This document shows positions 1-9,810 of a stretch of DNA of 64,000 nt, piece by piece. The position numbers and the translations under genes are program-made. The stretch covers positions 1 through 64,000 of the forward strand of contig CAVRHV010000024.1 in the NCBI GenBank assembly GCA_963721075.1, given 5' to 3'. This DNA is from DATFVA01 sp963721075. Lineage in GTDB: Bacteria; Bacteroidota; Ignavibacteria; Ignavibacteriales; Ignavibacteriaceae. Position 1 is the first letter of the stretch, and every line of letters begins with the position of its first letter. The notes below the pieces were generated by a model, which was not told the DNA's origin, made no database searches, and saw only the letters and a program-made list of their open reading frames with translations.

Positions 1-1
1 A

Positions 2-358
2 GAGCATTCAGCTTCGGATGAGCTTATCGACCGGATGGAGGAAATGCTTGAATTTCCGGAATATGATCCGCATGGAGATCCCATTCCCTCAAAGCGGGGA
101 AAAGTTCCCAAGCTAAGAAAGAATATCCCGCTTTCACTTTTAAAGGAAGGGGAAAAGGGAAAAGTTATCCGTGTAAACGATTTTGACGAAGGCTTTCTTG
201 TATATATAGCCGAGATAGGAATAAACCTGAATGAGCTTATTGAGATGAAGGCGGTAAGGAGTTTTGATAAATCTATGTTGATTGAAATTGGGGGAAAGGA
301 CTGCAATATCAGCCGCAAGATTGCCGAGAATGTTTTTGTTGAATTGATAAAGAAATAA
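2..358 (+). CDS. mntR: DtxR/MntR-family metal-dependent regulator, C-terminal part
   Basis: The gene is cut by the left window edge. The frame is open from base 2, where EHSASDELIDRMEEML precedes the first Met at base 35, so that Met is internal. The visible part holds the end of the metal-binding/dimerisation domain (EHSASDELIDRMEEMLEFPE is typical of the MntR/IdeR/DtxR family) and then a FeoA-like SH3 domain (about LSLLKEGEKGKVIRVND to the end). Family members bind Mn(II) or Fe(II) and repress metal-uptake genes. The next gene, an Nramp transporter, starts 3 bases after this stop, so a Mn-responsive regulator-transporter operon is inferred. The DNA-binding helix-turn-helix lies outside the window. 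Confidence 0.85.
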   Translation, partial: EHSASDELIDRMEEMLEFPEYDPHGDPIPSKRGKVPKLRKNIPLSLLKEGEKGKVIRVNDFDEGFLVYIAEIGINLNELIEMKAVRSFDKSMLIEIGGKDCNISRKIAENVFVELIKK

Positions 359-361
359 TTT

Positions 362-2255
362 ATGGATAAATCTCTTTCTGAAGTACACTCATCTGTAAAA
401 ATTAAAGCCGGTTCCAGTTTCTGGAAGAGGCTGCTTTTCTTTACAGGACCGGCTTTTATGGTTTCCGTCGGTTACATGGATCCTGGAAACTGGGCAACCG
501 ATCTTGCCGGAGGAGCAAAATTCGGCTATACGCTTAATCTGGGTAATACTTCTTGCCAATATAATGGCTATAGTATTCCAGACGCTTTCGGCCCGACTGG
601 GAATTGTAACCGGAAGAGACCTCGCACAGGCCTGCCGCGATCACTATCCGAAGCCGGTCAATTATGTCTTATGGATCATAACAGAGATTGCAATTGCCGC
701 CACGGACCTTGCTGAAGTACTTGGATCTGCTGTTGGTATGTACCTTCTGTTTAATATTCCGTTGATCTGGGGTGTGGCTATTACCGCCTTTGATGTTCTT
801 ATACTGATGGCCCTGATGTCATTCGGGATCAGAAAAATGGAGGCATTCATACTTGCTTTGGTAGCAACAATAGGAATTTGTTTTGCATTCGAAATGTTTT
901 TGTCAACGCCTGATTTTTCTGGTATAGCGCAGGGATTTGTTCCAGGTGCGTTAAACGGAGAAGCGCTGTTTATTGCACTCGGAATAATCGGGGCTACAGT
1001 GATGCCGCATAACCTTTATCTCCATTCGGCTTTAGTTCAGTCGAGAAGTATTGAACGTACCGATACCGGATTAAAAGAAGCCAATAAGTTCAATCTTATA
1101 GATTCGATCGTCGCACTGAATGCAGCATTTCTCGTTAATGCTTCAATATTAATTCTTGCGGCCGCTGTTTTCTTTACTACAGGACATTCGGAAGTGGCCT
1201 CTATAATAGATGCCCATGCTCTGCTGGCGCCATTGCTTGGCAGTAATATAGCTCCTATCGCGTTCGGAATTGCCCTGCTGGCGGCAGGACAATCATCTAC
1301 CATTACGGGTACTTTTGCCGGGCAGATAGTTATGGAGGGATTTACCGGGATAAAACTAAGACCCTGGCTCCGGAGACTAATAACACGACTTCTTGCAATT
1401 ATTCCTGCCGTAATAGTAATTAAAATTTCAGGTTCATCGGCAGTTGATGAACTGCTTGTTCTTTCACAGGTAATACTCTCATTGCAGCTGCCTTTCGCAC
1501 TGATACCGCTTCTGCATTTTACAAACAGCAAGCTGAGGATGAAGGAGTTCGCATCAAGACTGCTTCTTCGTCTTGCTGCATGGCTCTCGGCCGTTTTAAT
1601 AATAGTCCTTAACTTCAAACTGGTATATGATTTTCTTTTTGATAATTTCAACGACCAGGGTACTGCGGGGTTCTTAACAAGGTACACCCTGCTGCCTTTG
1701 TTGTTTTTCCTTGTTATATTATTATTCTGGATAAGCTTTGAACCGTACCTGAAGAAAGAAAAGATTGCAAAAGTTATCGGCAAAAAATCTGTCCTGTTAT
1801 CATTCTTCGAAAATAAAAAGACGTATCCTGTTATGTATAAAAAAATAGGAATAGCGCTTGAAGGCAAGACTGAAAGAGACAGAGAGATAATAAAGGGCGC
1901 TCTCCCGCTGGTCAGATCGCTTAACCCTGTTATTTACCTTATTCACTGTGTTGAATCGGCAACCGGCAGGTTTATAGGTGATCTGGTAGCTGATAAGAGC
2001 GCACTGGAGATGGATGAATATCTCCAGACCTTTGCTGCCGAGCTGAAAAAGGAAAACATCAAGGCACACACAATAATCGGAGGCGGGGAACCTGAAGATG
2101 AGATTGCACGTATATCTAAAAAGGAAGAACTTGAAATGCTTATTGTGGGAAGTCACGGCCATAAAATACTGAAGGATATAATCTATGGCTCAACCGTTGA
2201 CGGTTTAAGGCACAGGGTGAGGATACCGGTTCTGGCAATTCCTGTAGAACAGTAA
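362..2255 (+). CDS. mntH: Nramp divalent metal (Mn2+) transporter fused to UspA domain, one frame break
   Basis: Proton-coupled Mn(II)/Fe(II) uptake protein of the inner membrane. The first frame begins MDKSLSEVHSS and carries the Nramp metal-site motif MDPGNWATDL (DPGN). The second frame carries the paired MPHNLYLHS motif of TM6 and the remaining membrane segments. A C-terminal UspA-type domain of about 140 residues (KKIGIALEGKTERD ... VGSHGH ... GSTVDGLRHRVRIPVLAIP) has the G-x2-G-x9-G(S/T) nucleotide-binding pattern. The frame changes near 536-537: dropping one A of an AA pair joins GYTL to IWVILLANIMA and gives about 630 residues. A single extra base, probably a sequence error, is the simplest reading. 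It directly follows the mntR-like gene (3-base gap). Confidence 0.9.
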
Positions 2256-2263
2256 GATCAATT

Positions 2264-3040
2264 ATGGAAAAACTTAGATTATTATCCTGGAATGTAAACG
2301 GAATAAGAGCAGTTCATAAAAAAGGTTTCCTCAACTGGTTTAATTCCGTGAATCCTGATATCCTCTGTCTGCAGGAAACCAAGGCTTCAGAAGAACAGCT
2401 GGCTGACGGTTTAAGGAATCCTCCGGGCTATAACGCATATTTTTCCTCAGCAGAAAAAAAAGGATACAGCGGTGTGGCGTTGTATACGAAGAAAAAGCCC
2501 TCAAAAGTTAAAAAGGGATTCGGGATAAAGAAGTTTGACAGTGAGGGAAGAATACTTGCTGCCGATTATGAAGAATTCGTTCTGCTCAACATTTATTATC
2601 CGAATGGTAAGGCTTCACCCGAAAGGCTTAAATATAAAATGGATTTTTACGACGCCTTTTTGAAATATGCGGAAAAATTGAGAGCTGAAGGCAGGAACCT
2701 GGTTATCTGCGGTGATGTTAATACAGCGCATAAAGAAATAGATCTTGCGCATCCAAAGCAGAATGAAACTACGTCAGGCTTTCTTCCCATTGAAAGAGAA
2801 TGGATGGATAAATTCACCGGCTGCGGTTACGTTGATACTTTCAGGATGTTTAACAGTGAACCGGGACAATATACCTGGTGGCATGTAATTACACGGGCAC
2901 GTGAAAGAAATGTAGGCTGGCGTATAGATTATTTTTTTGTTAATGAGGAATTTAAGGATAAGGTTAAATCTGCTTTTATAATGCCTGAAGTTATGGGCTC
3001 TGATCATTGTCCCGTCGGTATTGAACTTACTATTCCCTGA
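2264..3040 (+). CDS. xthA: Exodeoxyribonuclease III (AP endonuclease)
   Basis: Cuts DNA 5' of abasic sites and trims 3' blocks in base excision repair. The 258 residues are full length for the family. Visible motifs are WNVNGIRA at the N-terminus, LQETKA (metal-binding Glu), NIYYPNG, ICGDVNTAHKEIDLAHPK (Asp/Asn active site), WRIDYFFVN, and the terminal GSDHCPV with the catalytic Asp-His. It begins 8 bases after mntH and is followed by a photolyase on the same strand, so it may share the transcript and form a small DNA-repair pair. Confidence 0.95.
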   Translation: MEKLRLLSWNVNGIRAVHKKGFLNWFNSVNPDILCLQETKASEEQLADGLRNPPGYNAYFSSAEKKGYSGVALYTKKKPSKVKKGFGIKKFDSEGRILAADYEEFVLLNIYYPNGKASPERLKYKMDFYDAFLKYAEKLRAEGRNLVICGDVNTAHKEIDLAHPKQNETTSGFLPIEREWMDKFTGCGYVDTFRMFNSEPGQYTWWHVITRARERNVGWRIDYFFVNEEFKDKVKSAFIMPEVMGSDHCPVGIELTIP

Positions 3041-3169
3041 TCTGTAAATGTGCAGTATTAGTCGTGGAAGTATTAACCCACGGTACTGTGCAGAACTTAT
3101 CTTTATCGCCAAACCATCCTTTGAACTTATCACATTTCAGCTTTGTTATTCAGGTAAAAAGGTAATGAT

Positions 3170-4519
3170 ATGGATGAATTTAAGAAAAGGGTTACGATAT
3201 TAAAGGAAGGAAGTGAAGGTAAAGGTCCTGTTATTTACTGGATGAGCAGAGACCAGCGGGTTCATGATAATTATGCCCTTCTTTATGCTCAGCAACTAGC
3301 CTCAGATAAAAAAGCTTCCTTTGGAGTAGTTTTTAACATCGTTCCGGATTTTTTAACTGCCGCATTTCGTCAGTACGATTTTATGCTGAAAGGGCTTAAG
3401 GAACTGGAAAAAGAACTTAGGCAGTACAACATTCCTTTTTTTCTGCTGGCCGGTGATCCATCCTTTGAAGTGCCGAAATTTATTAAGTCGATGGATGTAA
3501 GTTTAATCGTAACAGATTTCGATCCTCTTAAGATAAAAAGAAAGTGGAAAAAGGAAATTGGGGACAAAATTCAAATCCCTTTTTATGAAGTTGATGCCCA
3601 TAATATAATTCCCTGCAGGTTTGTCTCCGGTAAGCAGGAGTTTGCCGCATATACATTGCGTCCCAAAATCCACAAACATCTCCCGGAATTTCTTACTGAA
3701 TTCCCGGCGGTGAAAAAAATGAAAAGCAGCGAAGCTTTCTCCGCCGATGCTGTGGATTGGAAAAAAATATATAAAAGCCTGAATGTAGACAGAAGCGTTA
3801 GGGAGGTTAATTGGATCAGTTCGGGTGAACATTCAGCTCATCAGATATTTAAAGAATTCCTTGATAAGAAATTTGATCAATATAATACCGACCGAAACGA
3901 TCCTGTAAAAGATGCCCAATCCGGCTTATCGCCTTATCTGCATTTCGGACAGATCTCTGCACAGCGGGCTGCCCTGGAGGTAAAAAAGCATGGCGGTAAT
4001 CAGGAATCTGAAGAAGCTTTTCTCGAAGAGCTTATCGTCAGGAGGGAATTATCGGATAACTTCTGTTTCTATAACAGGAACTATGATTCTGTTGAAGGAT
4101 TTCCTGACTGGGCAAAGGAAACTCTCAGGCAGCATATGAATGATAAAAGAGAATATACCTACACATTGAAGCAATTTGAAATGGCAGACACGCATGAGGA
4201 CTTATGGAATGCAGCACAAAAAGAACTTACTTCTACCGGAAAAATGCATGGATATATGAGGATGTACTGGGCTAAAAAAATACTTGAATGGTCCAAATCT
4301 CCCGATGAAGCTCTTCGTATTGCCATTTACCTTAACGATAAATATGAACTTGACGGCAGGGACCCTAATGGATACACAGGCTGTGCCTGGTCGATAGGCG
4401 GTGTACATGATCGTGCCTGGACTGAAAGAGATATTTTCGGAAAAATCAGGTATATGAACAGAAACGGCGCGAAAAGAAAATTTGATATCGAGGCTTACAT
4501 TAAAAAATACAGCAATTAG
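3170..4519 (+). CDS. phr: Class II CPD photolyase (deoxyribodipyrimidine photo-lyase)
   Basis: FAD enzyme that uses blue light to split cyclobutane pyrimidine dimers. The 449-residue length and motifs fit class II rather than class I: an N-terminal antenna-type Rossmann domain beginning WMSRDQRVHDNYALLYA, SGLSPYLHFGQISAQRA entering the FAD domain, and the C-terminal signature DPNGYTGCAWSIGGVHDRAW followed by FGKIRYMN. The frame is intact. It lies 129 bases after xthA, and no cofactor-synthesis gene is adjacent. A photolyase implies at least occasional exposure to light or UV. Confidence 0.93.
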   Translation: MDEFKKRVTILKEGSEGKGPVIYWMSRDQRVHDNYALLYAQQLASDKKASFGVVFNIVPDFLTAAFRQYDFMLKGLKELEKELRQYNIPFFLLAGDPSFEVPKFIKSMDVSLIVTDFDPLKIKRKWKKEIGDKIQIPFYEVDAHNIIPCRFVSGKQEFAAYTLRPKIHKHLPEFLTEFPAVKKMKSSEAFSADAVDWKKIYKSLNVDRSVREVNWISSGEHSAHQIFKEFLDKKFDQYNTDRNDPVKDAQSGLSPYLHFGQISAQRAALEVKKHGGNQESEEAFLEELIVRRELSDNFCFYNRNYDSVEGFPDWAKETLRQHMNDKREYTYTLKQFEMADTHEDLWNAAQKELTSTGKMHGYMRMYWAKKILEWSKSPDEALRIAIYLNDKYELDGRDPNGYTGCAWSIGGVHDRAWTERDIFGKIRYMNRNGAKRKFDIEAYIKKYSN

Positions 4520-4874
4520 TTAGAATTCACTTCAATTGATCTTTTCCTGAGACCAGAATTATCTCATAAAAATTAACCTCGGATACCTCCTGCAGCGTTG
4601 AGATTAGATTTGTCTCTAAAAACCATTAATATCCAGTATAATAAGCATTTGAAAACGTTCTGAAAACGTTCTGAAAACGTTCTGAAAACGTTCTGAATAC
4701 GTTCTGAATACGTTATTTAAGACGACCTGCCTAGTGGTTCCAAATCTGATCCTATCGGGCTAAATTTTGTATAAAATCTCCCTTTCCTGAATAACGCTGT
4801 CATTTTTATCCTTTCAATGCAGATCCATAATTATTATTTTCCCTGCTGATTTTAGGAATTAAACCAAAAGAAGA
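4520..4874. other. Intergenic stretch with a short tandem array, otherwise featureless
   Basis: This is a 355-base gap between the photolyase and trhO. Apart from the 11-bp tandem repeat at 4651-4715, listed separately, I see no ORF with family resemblance, no tRNA-like cloverleaf and no clear terminator. The trhO promoter presumably lies in the AT-rich 4760-4874 part. Confidence 0.5.
4651..4715. repeat. Tandem repeat, six copies of an 11-bp unit GAAAACGTTCT
   Basis: Six head-to-tail copies of GAAAACGTTCT are visible. The last two read GAATACGTTCT and GAATACGTTA. The first four units contain the palindrome AACGTT, and the 11-bp period is about one helical turn, so the palindromes would lie on the same DNA face. 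It sits in the gap downstream of the photolyase. It may be a replication-slippage array or a phased protein-binding array; the sequence alone does not decide. Confidence 0.9.
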
Positions 4875-5761
4875 ATGAAATACCGCGTATTATTATTCTA
4901 TAAGTACGTCCGCGGTCGAAAATCCGCAGGAAATAGTGGACAAACAACTGGAATGGTGTTTAAAAAATGATATAAAAGGGAGGGTTTTTATTGCAGGTGA
5001 AGGAATAAACGGTACCGTTTCAGGAACGGTTGAGAATATTGAGAAATATAAGACTCAGTTAAAGAGTTATAGAGTTCTTTTCCGACATCTGGTTCAAAGA
5101 AGACGAGGCTGAGGAACATGCATTTTTTAAGATGCATGTTCGGCTGAAAAATGAAATTGTACACAGCGGACTGGATGAAGTATCACTGAAAAATGGTGGC
5201 AAAAGGTTAACTCCCGATAAGCTGCTTGAGTTTTATGAAGAAGGTAAGGATTTTATCATCATAGATGCCCGCAACTGGTACGAGAGCAGGATAGGTAAAT
5301 TCAAAAACGCTTTGACTCCCCCGATGAAAAATTTCCGGGAATGGAAAAAGGTGGTAGAAGAGCTGATGGATCAAAAAGATAAAACTATAATTACATACTG
5401 CACCGGAGGTATTCGCTGTGAAAAAGCTTCTGCTTACCTGGTGGAAAATGGATTCAAGGATGTCTATCAGCTAGAGGGAGGGATAGTAAACTTTATAAAA
5501 CAATACCCTGATACCTACTGGGAAGGGGGTATGTTTGTTTTTGATGAAAGAAGGGTTGTTAATCCCAATAAACGTGATGAAATAAAGCATATAGCAAAAT
5601 GTTACTACTGCGGAACCCCAACGTCTTATTATATAAACTGCCATAACCAGTCATGCGACAAACTCTTTGTCTGTTGTCATGAATGCAAAGTAAAGTATGA
5701 TTACTGCTGTTCTGACGAATGCCGGAATTCAGAGAATAAAAGACCCCGGTATTATGGATGA
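4875..5761 (+). CDS. trhO: tRNA uridine(34) hydroxylase TrhO (rhodanese-like, YceA family), two frame breaks
   Basis: Installs 5-hydroxyuridine at position 34 of tRNAs using O2. The C-terminal frame (from about 5070) has the rhodanese domain with the catalytic-cysteine loop YCTGGIRCEKAS and a cysteine-rich tail (CYYCGTP ... CDKLFVCCHECK ... YDYCCSDEC) usual in this family. The N-terminal part is readable only after two one-base corrections. MKYRVLLFYKYV at 4875 continues as AVENPQEIVDKQLEWC after dropping one C at 4910-4911. A second extra base near 5063-5070 restores EFFSDIWFKEDEAEEHAFFKMHVR. The corrected length is about 294 residues. The partner enzyme TrhP is encoded at 33202-34458. Confidence 0.88.
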
Positions 5762-5823
5762 ACATTTTCAATAATATTCTTTATTTTTAATCATTGAAAT
5801 TTTCTATTAATCGTACTTTTCAT

Positions 5824-7974
5824 ATGAACCTTCGTTTTACTGTCCTCATCATTCTGTTCACCTGTCTATTAATTCCGGAACAAATCTTTTCTCAGGAAAA
5901 CAAAAATCCTGAAGACCAAAAAAACAAAACCGAAGAAGCTGATACTCTGGAATACGGACTTGAAGAAGTAACCGTAGTAGGGACACGCGCAAAGGAGAGA
6001 ATAATAGATATACCCTATTCTGTCTTCAGTGTTGATAAAAAAGAGCTTGCTTACGGAAAGAAGGTTTCAGCGAGGAATGTTCTTGCCGATGTGCCTGGTT
6101 TGTTCTTACAGTCGCGCTACGGAAACCAGGACCTGCGCGTATCCATACGAGGATTCGGCACAAGGTCGAATACCGGCATACGCGGGATAAGGATACTGCA
6201 GGATGGAATTCCGCTTTCGGAGCCCGACGGTGAAACAGTATTAGATGCAATTGATTTTACTTCCCTTGCGGGAGTAGAGGTTGTGAAGGGAAATCTGTCA
6301 TCTCTTTATGCAAACGCGCCGGGAGGAGTGATTGATTTCAAAACCGATTATTTTTTTAATGAGAACTATGCTGCTACATACAACCAGTTTGGTAAGTTCG
6401 GATTCAGGCAGAACGGGTTAAAGATGGGCTTGAAAAACAGCAGCAGCAGATTCTTTCTGTCATATTACTATCGTAATCTGGATGGATATCGTCAGCACAG
6501 CGAGGAATACCAGCATCTGGTTAATGCGGTATATGAAGGATACCTGGGACCAAGATCTTCGATAACACTGCTGGGTGATTATGTAAATGGTTTTAACAGA
6601 CTGCCGGGACCTTTGACGAAAGAAGAATTTGATACAGATCCTTATATGGCAAGTCCTCTTGCTGTCGCCCAGGATTTCAGGAGAATCACGAAAAAAGGCA
6701 GACTGGCTGTTAAGTACAGAACAGGCTTCGGGGCACCGGAAGAAAATGAGGTTGAAATATCAGCTTACGGCGGAATAAAGGAACTGACCAAGGTTGATAA
6801 TGAGTCGTATGCGGTTTCTACAAGGTATTCACTCGGAACACTGACTCGTTATACCAACCGGGGACATATTCTCAACTTAGAAAATACGATAACTGCGGGA
6901 TTTGATTATGCGTATCAAAGCGGTCCTTTAACCGCCTTCGAAAATATCTCCGGCAATCCTGATTTTTCAATTCAGGATTCCTATGATGCAAGCGTCGGGA
7001 ATGTGGGCTTCTACTTCCTGGATCATATAGATCTTCTGGAAGAACTTGGAGTATTTATATCAAGCCGGTATGACATCAGTACATATAAAAAAGATACCTT
7101 TCAGCCTTACGGACGGACTGATTCCTCGCGGGTATTTACCGGATTTTCACCTAAGATAGGAGTTAACTATAAGTTACTCCCTTATCTTGCATTATATACA
7201 TCATATGGTTTAAGCTATGACTTTCCTGCGCTCAGCGAGCTTGATATAAGATCGGCAATCCCCAACAGATATACATTAAATCCGGAACTTGAACCACAAA
7301 AGTCTCTTAATTTCGAGTTCGGTGTGAAAGGAAATCTGATAAATGAAGATTCGGAGTTTATGAAAAAAGTAATTTTTGATATTACCTATTTTCATTATAT
7401 CCTTTCGGATGAAATAATTCCCTACATCATAATAGGTGAACAGGCACTTTTCAAAAATGCTCCGAAAACCAGGAGGGATGGGATAGAGATAGGAATACAT
7501 ACCGAACCTTTTGAAGAAACTGAAGTAACCGTTAACTATACTTATACAGATTTTAAATATACCAGTTACAAGTCGGAGATCACCACTCCATCTGCAGATA
7601 ACGTAAAAGTAGATTACTCGGGCAATTTCGAACCCTCCGTACCGCAGCAGATAGTAAATTTTATTTTTAATAAAGAGTTTGAATTAGGAGAAGATATTTC
7701 GGGATTACTGCAATGGGACTGCGACTACATCGGTAAAATGTATGTGAATGATGCAAATACCGAAACAGCAGCCGGATATTTTTACGGTAACATAATGGCA
7801 GGAATAACTTATCAAACTGAATATTTCAGTGCAGTACTTTACGGAGGAGTCTATAATATATTTGATAAGAAATATGTGGGTTACGTTAATACAAACGATT
7901 ACCTTGGAAGATATTACGAATCAGGGGAACCAAGAAGCTTTTATTCCGGAATTAACATACGTATGAATTTATAA
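5824..7974 (+). CDS. TonB-dependent outer-membrane receptor
   Basis: Ligand-gated outer-membrane importer energised by TonB. The chosen Met gives a clean signal peptide (MNLRFTVLIILFTCLL... ending IFSQ). An in-frame TTG at 5794 would add ten residues. The plug domain follows: EEVTVVGTRAKERI as the TonB-box region, then VPGLFLQSRYGNQDLRVSIRG and LQDGIPLSEPDG, and GVEVVKGNLSSLYANAPGG. About 550 residues of alternating beta strands end in an aromatic-rich strand. The plug resembles the FecA/iron-chelate group, but the substrate cannot be told from the sequence. It is followed 14 bases later by a T9SS-exported BNR protein. No ExbB/ExbD/TonB genes are beside it. Confidence 0.88.
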   Translation: MNLRFTVLIILFTCLLIPEQIFSQENKNPEDQKNKTEEADTLEYGLEEVTVVGTRAKERIIDIPYSVFSVDKKELAYGKKVSARNVLADVPGLFLQSRYGNQDLRVSIRGFGTRSNTGIRGIRILQDGIPLSEPDGETVLDAIDFTSLAGVEVVKGNLSSLYANAPGGVIDFKTDYFFNENYAATYNQFGKFGFRQNGLKMGLKNSSSRFFLSYYYRNLDGYRQHSEEYQHLVNAVYEGYLGPRSSITLLGDYVNGFNRLPGPLTKEEFDTDPYMASPLAVAQDFRRITKKGRLAVKYRTGFGAPEENEVEISAYGGIKELTKVDNESYAVSTRYSLGTLTRYTNRGHILNLENTITAGFDYAYQSGPLTAFENISGNPDFSIQDSYDASVGNVGFYFLDHIDLLEELGVFISSRYDISTYKKDTFQPYGRTDSSRVFTGFSPKIGVNYKLLPYLALYTSYGLSYDFPALSELDIRSAIPNRYTLNPELEPQKSLNFEFGVKGNLINEDSEFMKKVIFDITYFHYILSDEIIPYIIIGEQALFKNAPKTRRDGIEIGIHTEPFEETEVTVNYTYTDFKYTSYKSEITTPSADNVKVDYSGNFEPSVPQQIVNFIFNKEFELGEDISGLLQWDCDYIGKMYVNDANTETAAGYFYGNIMAGITYQTEYFSAVLYGGVYNIFDKKYVGYVNTNDYLGRYYESGEPRSFYSGINIRMNL

Positions 7975-7988
7975 TCTTTGGGTATCTG

Positions 7989-9590
7989 ATGCTGATTAGA
8001 ATTATTGGTTTACTTATTCTGATAAATATTGTTGTGCTTCCGCAGACGGTCCTTGATGTTCCTAAATTCAGGATATATCCTTCAACTATAACGCAGACTG
8101 AACCGGTAGTTGCAATTTCTCCTTTAGATAAAAATAAAATGTTCGTAAGCGCAGGTTACCATAGATGTAAGTACGGGCTTTAAAAGTGAAGGAGTATATT
8201 TCTCTGAGGATGGCGGACTAACATGGGCGGGAAACGATAAATGCAGCGGTGCTTCGATTTATAATCATGGCGGTGATCCGGGTGTGGCAATAACAAATAC
8301 GGGAAGGCTGATACTTTCACACATAGGCTTACAGTTTCCGGGAATGTATTCCAATTACTCTGATGACAACGGAGCAACGTGGTCGGCTAATCATACTATT
8401 TCAAGCAACCCGGTTGAAGATAAAGGTACTCTTGAAATAGATAATTCATCAGAAAGCCCATATCAGAACAGGCTTTATCTGGCGTATGTTGATTATGTGA
8501 ATACTTCTGTTCAAGGTGTCCATCTCGACTGACAATGGGGTAAACTGGAGTCAGCCTGCGCAGATCAATCCAAATCCCCCTACACGAAGTACCGGATCCT
8601 CAATTGCAATCGGAAGAGACGGTACAGTATATTTATGCTGGGCGGGTATTACCTCAGCCTCTGACACTCACGAAGATTACATAGGATTTGCATATTCAGG
8701 CAACGGGGGACAAAGCTGGGAATTTACCCAGAATATAATCGATATAAATGGAATTACCGGACTACTTCCTCAAAAAGACGACATAAGGGTAAACAGTATT
8801 CCCCAGATAGTGATTGATAGAAGCGGCGGTCCAAGAGACGGATGGTTTTACATTGTTACTACTGAGAAAAATAATTCCCCGGCAGGGGATGACCCGGATA
8901 TAATTTTGTACCGTTCCAGTAATAAAGGAGTAAACTGGTCGGGAGGTATACGCGTAAACCAGGATCCCATAAACGACGGGAAGATTCAATATTTTCCTTT
9001 CCTTGAAGTTGATGATACCGGAAGATTGAATATGATCTTCTATGATGATAGAAATACAACTTCAGATTCTGCAGATGTGTTCATTTCAACTTCTTCGGAC
9101 GGCGGAGAGCATTGGACTGAATTTGAGATAAGAAATACGGCGTTTCAAACCTAAGCCAATAGCCGGAGGATCTGCAGATTATCAGGGTGATCATATTGCT
9201 CTTATATCAACAGAAAATAATCTTAATGCATTCTGGATGGCCGATTATTCGGGAGTTTATCAGGTATGGACGTCCGTAATAGATAAAACTGTCGTGGGAA
9301 CGGAAGATCATCCTGAAAGCTCACCCCGTTCTTTCACTTTATCTCAGAATTATCCGAATCCCTTTAATCCATCTACTAAGATAAAATACACTCTCGGCAA
9401 AAGATCTTTCGTTACGCTTAAGATTTATGACATACTTGGGCGTGAAATGAAGACGCTTGTCAGCGCAGAGCAGGCATCAGGCGAATATGAAGTAAATTAT
9501 CGTCCGGATAACCTTTCGTCAGGTATTTATTTTTATACTCTGAAGGCCGGCAGCTTTCAGATAACAAAAAAACTACTGCTGCTGAGATAA
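7989..9590 (+). CDS. Secreted BNR/sialidase-like repeat protein with T9SS sorting domain, three frame breaks
   Basis: Exported surface protein read through four frames. The N-terminus MLIRIIGLLILINIVVLPQT is a signal peptide. Repeated beta-propeller blades carry Asp-box-like motifs (SEDGGLTW, SDDNGATWS, STDNGVNWS, SSNKGVNWS, SSDGGEHWT). The C-terminal 80 residues are a type A T9SS sorting domain (SQNYPNPFNPSTKI ... SGIYFYTLKAG ... KKLLLLR). Breaks lie near 8155, 8505-8515 and 9148, each repaired by removing one base, giving about 532 residues. BNR propellers occur in sialidases and other glycosidases, but no catalytic residues are recognisable here, so no enzyme activity is claimed. Confidence 0.82.
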
Positions 9591-9810
9591 CAGCTGATCT
9601 TTTTCATCCTGTTAGTAACTTATACATCAGTCCTGCAGTTCCCCCGAATCATTTTCAGTTCCGATCTTCTCTTCCCTATGGTCATTTTTTTGATGCTTTA
9701 TTCTCATTATGAAGCATCAGAATTTCTATGTTTTTGCTCTCAAATGAAATAAAACAAATGGCATAAATGTTGAATTTGAGACATAGATTATTTAAGGGTT
9801 CTTTAATTAG

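Noticed and set aside
1037..1867. 276-codon minus-strand ORF inside mntH
   Set aside because: It is antisense to a conserved membrane-protein gene and its translation has no recognisable domain.
4651..4715. CRISPR array
   Set aside because: The repeat is 11 bp and head-to-tail with no spacers. No cas gene is in the window.
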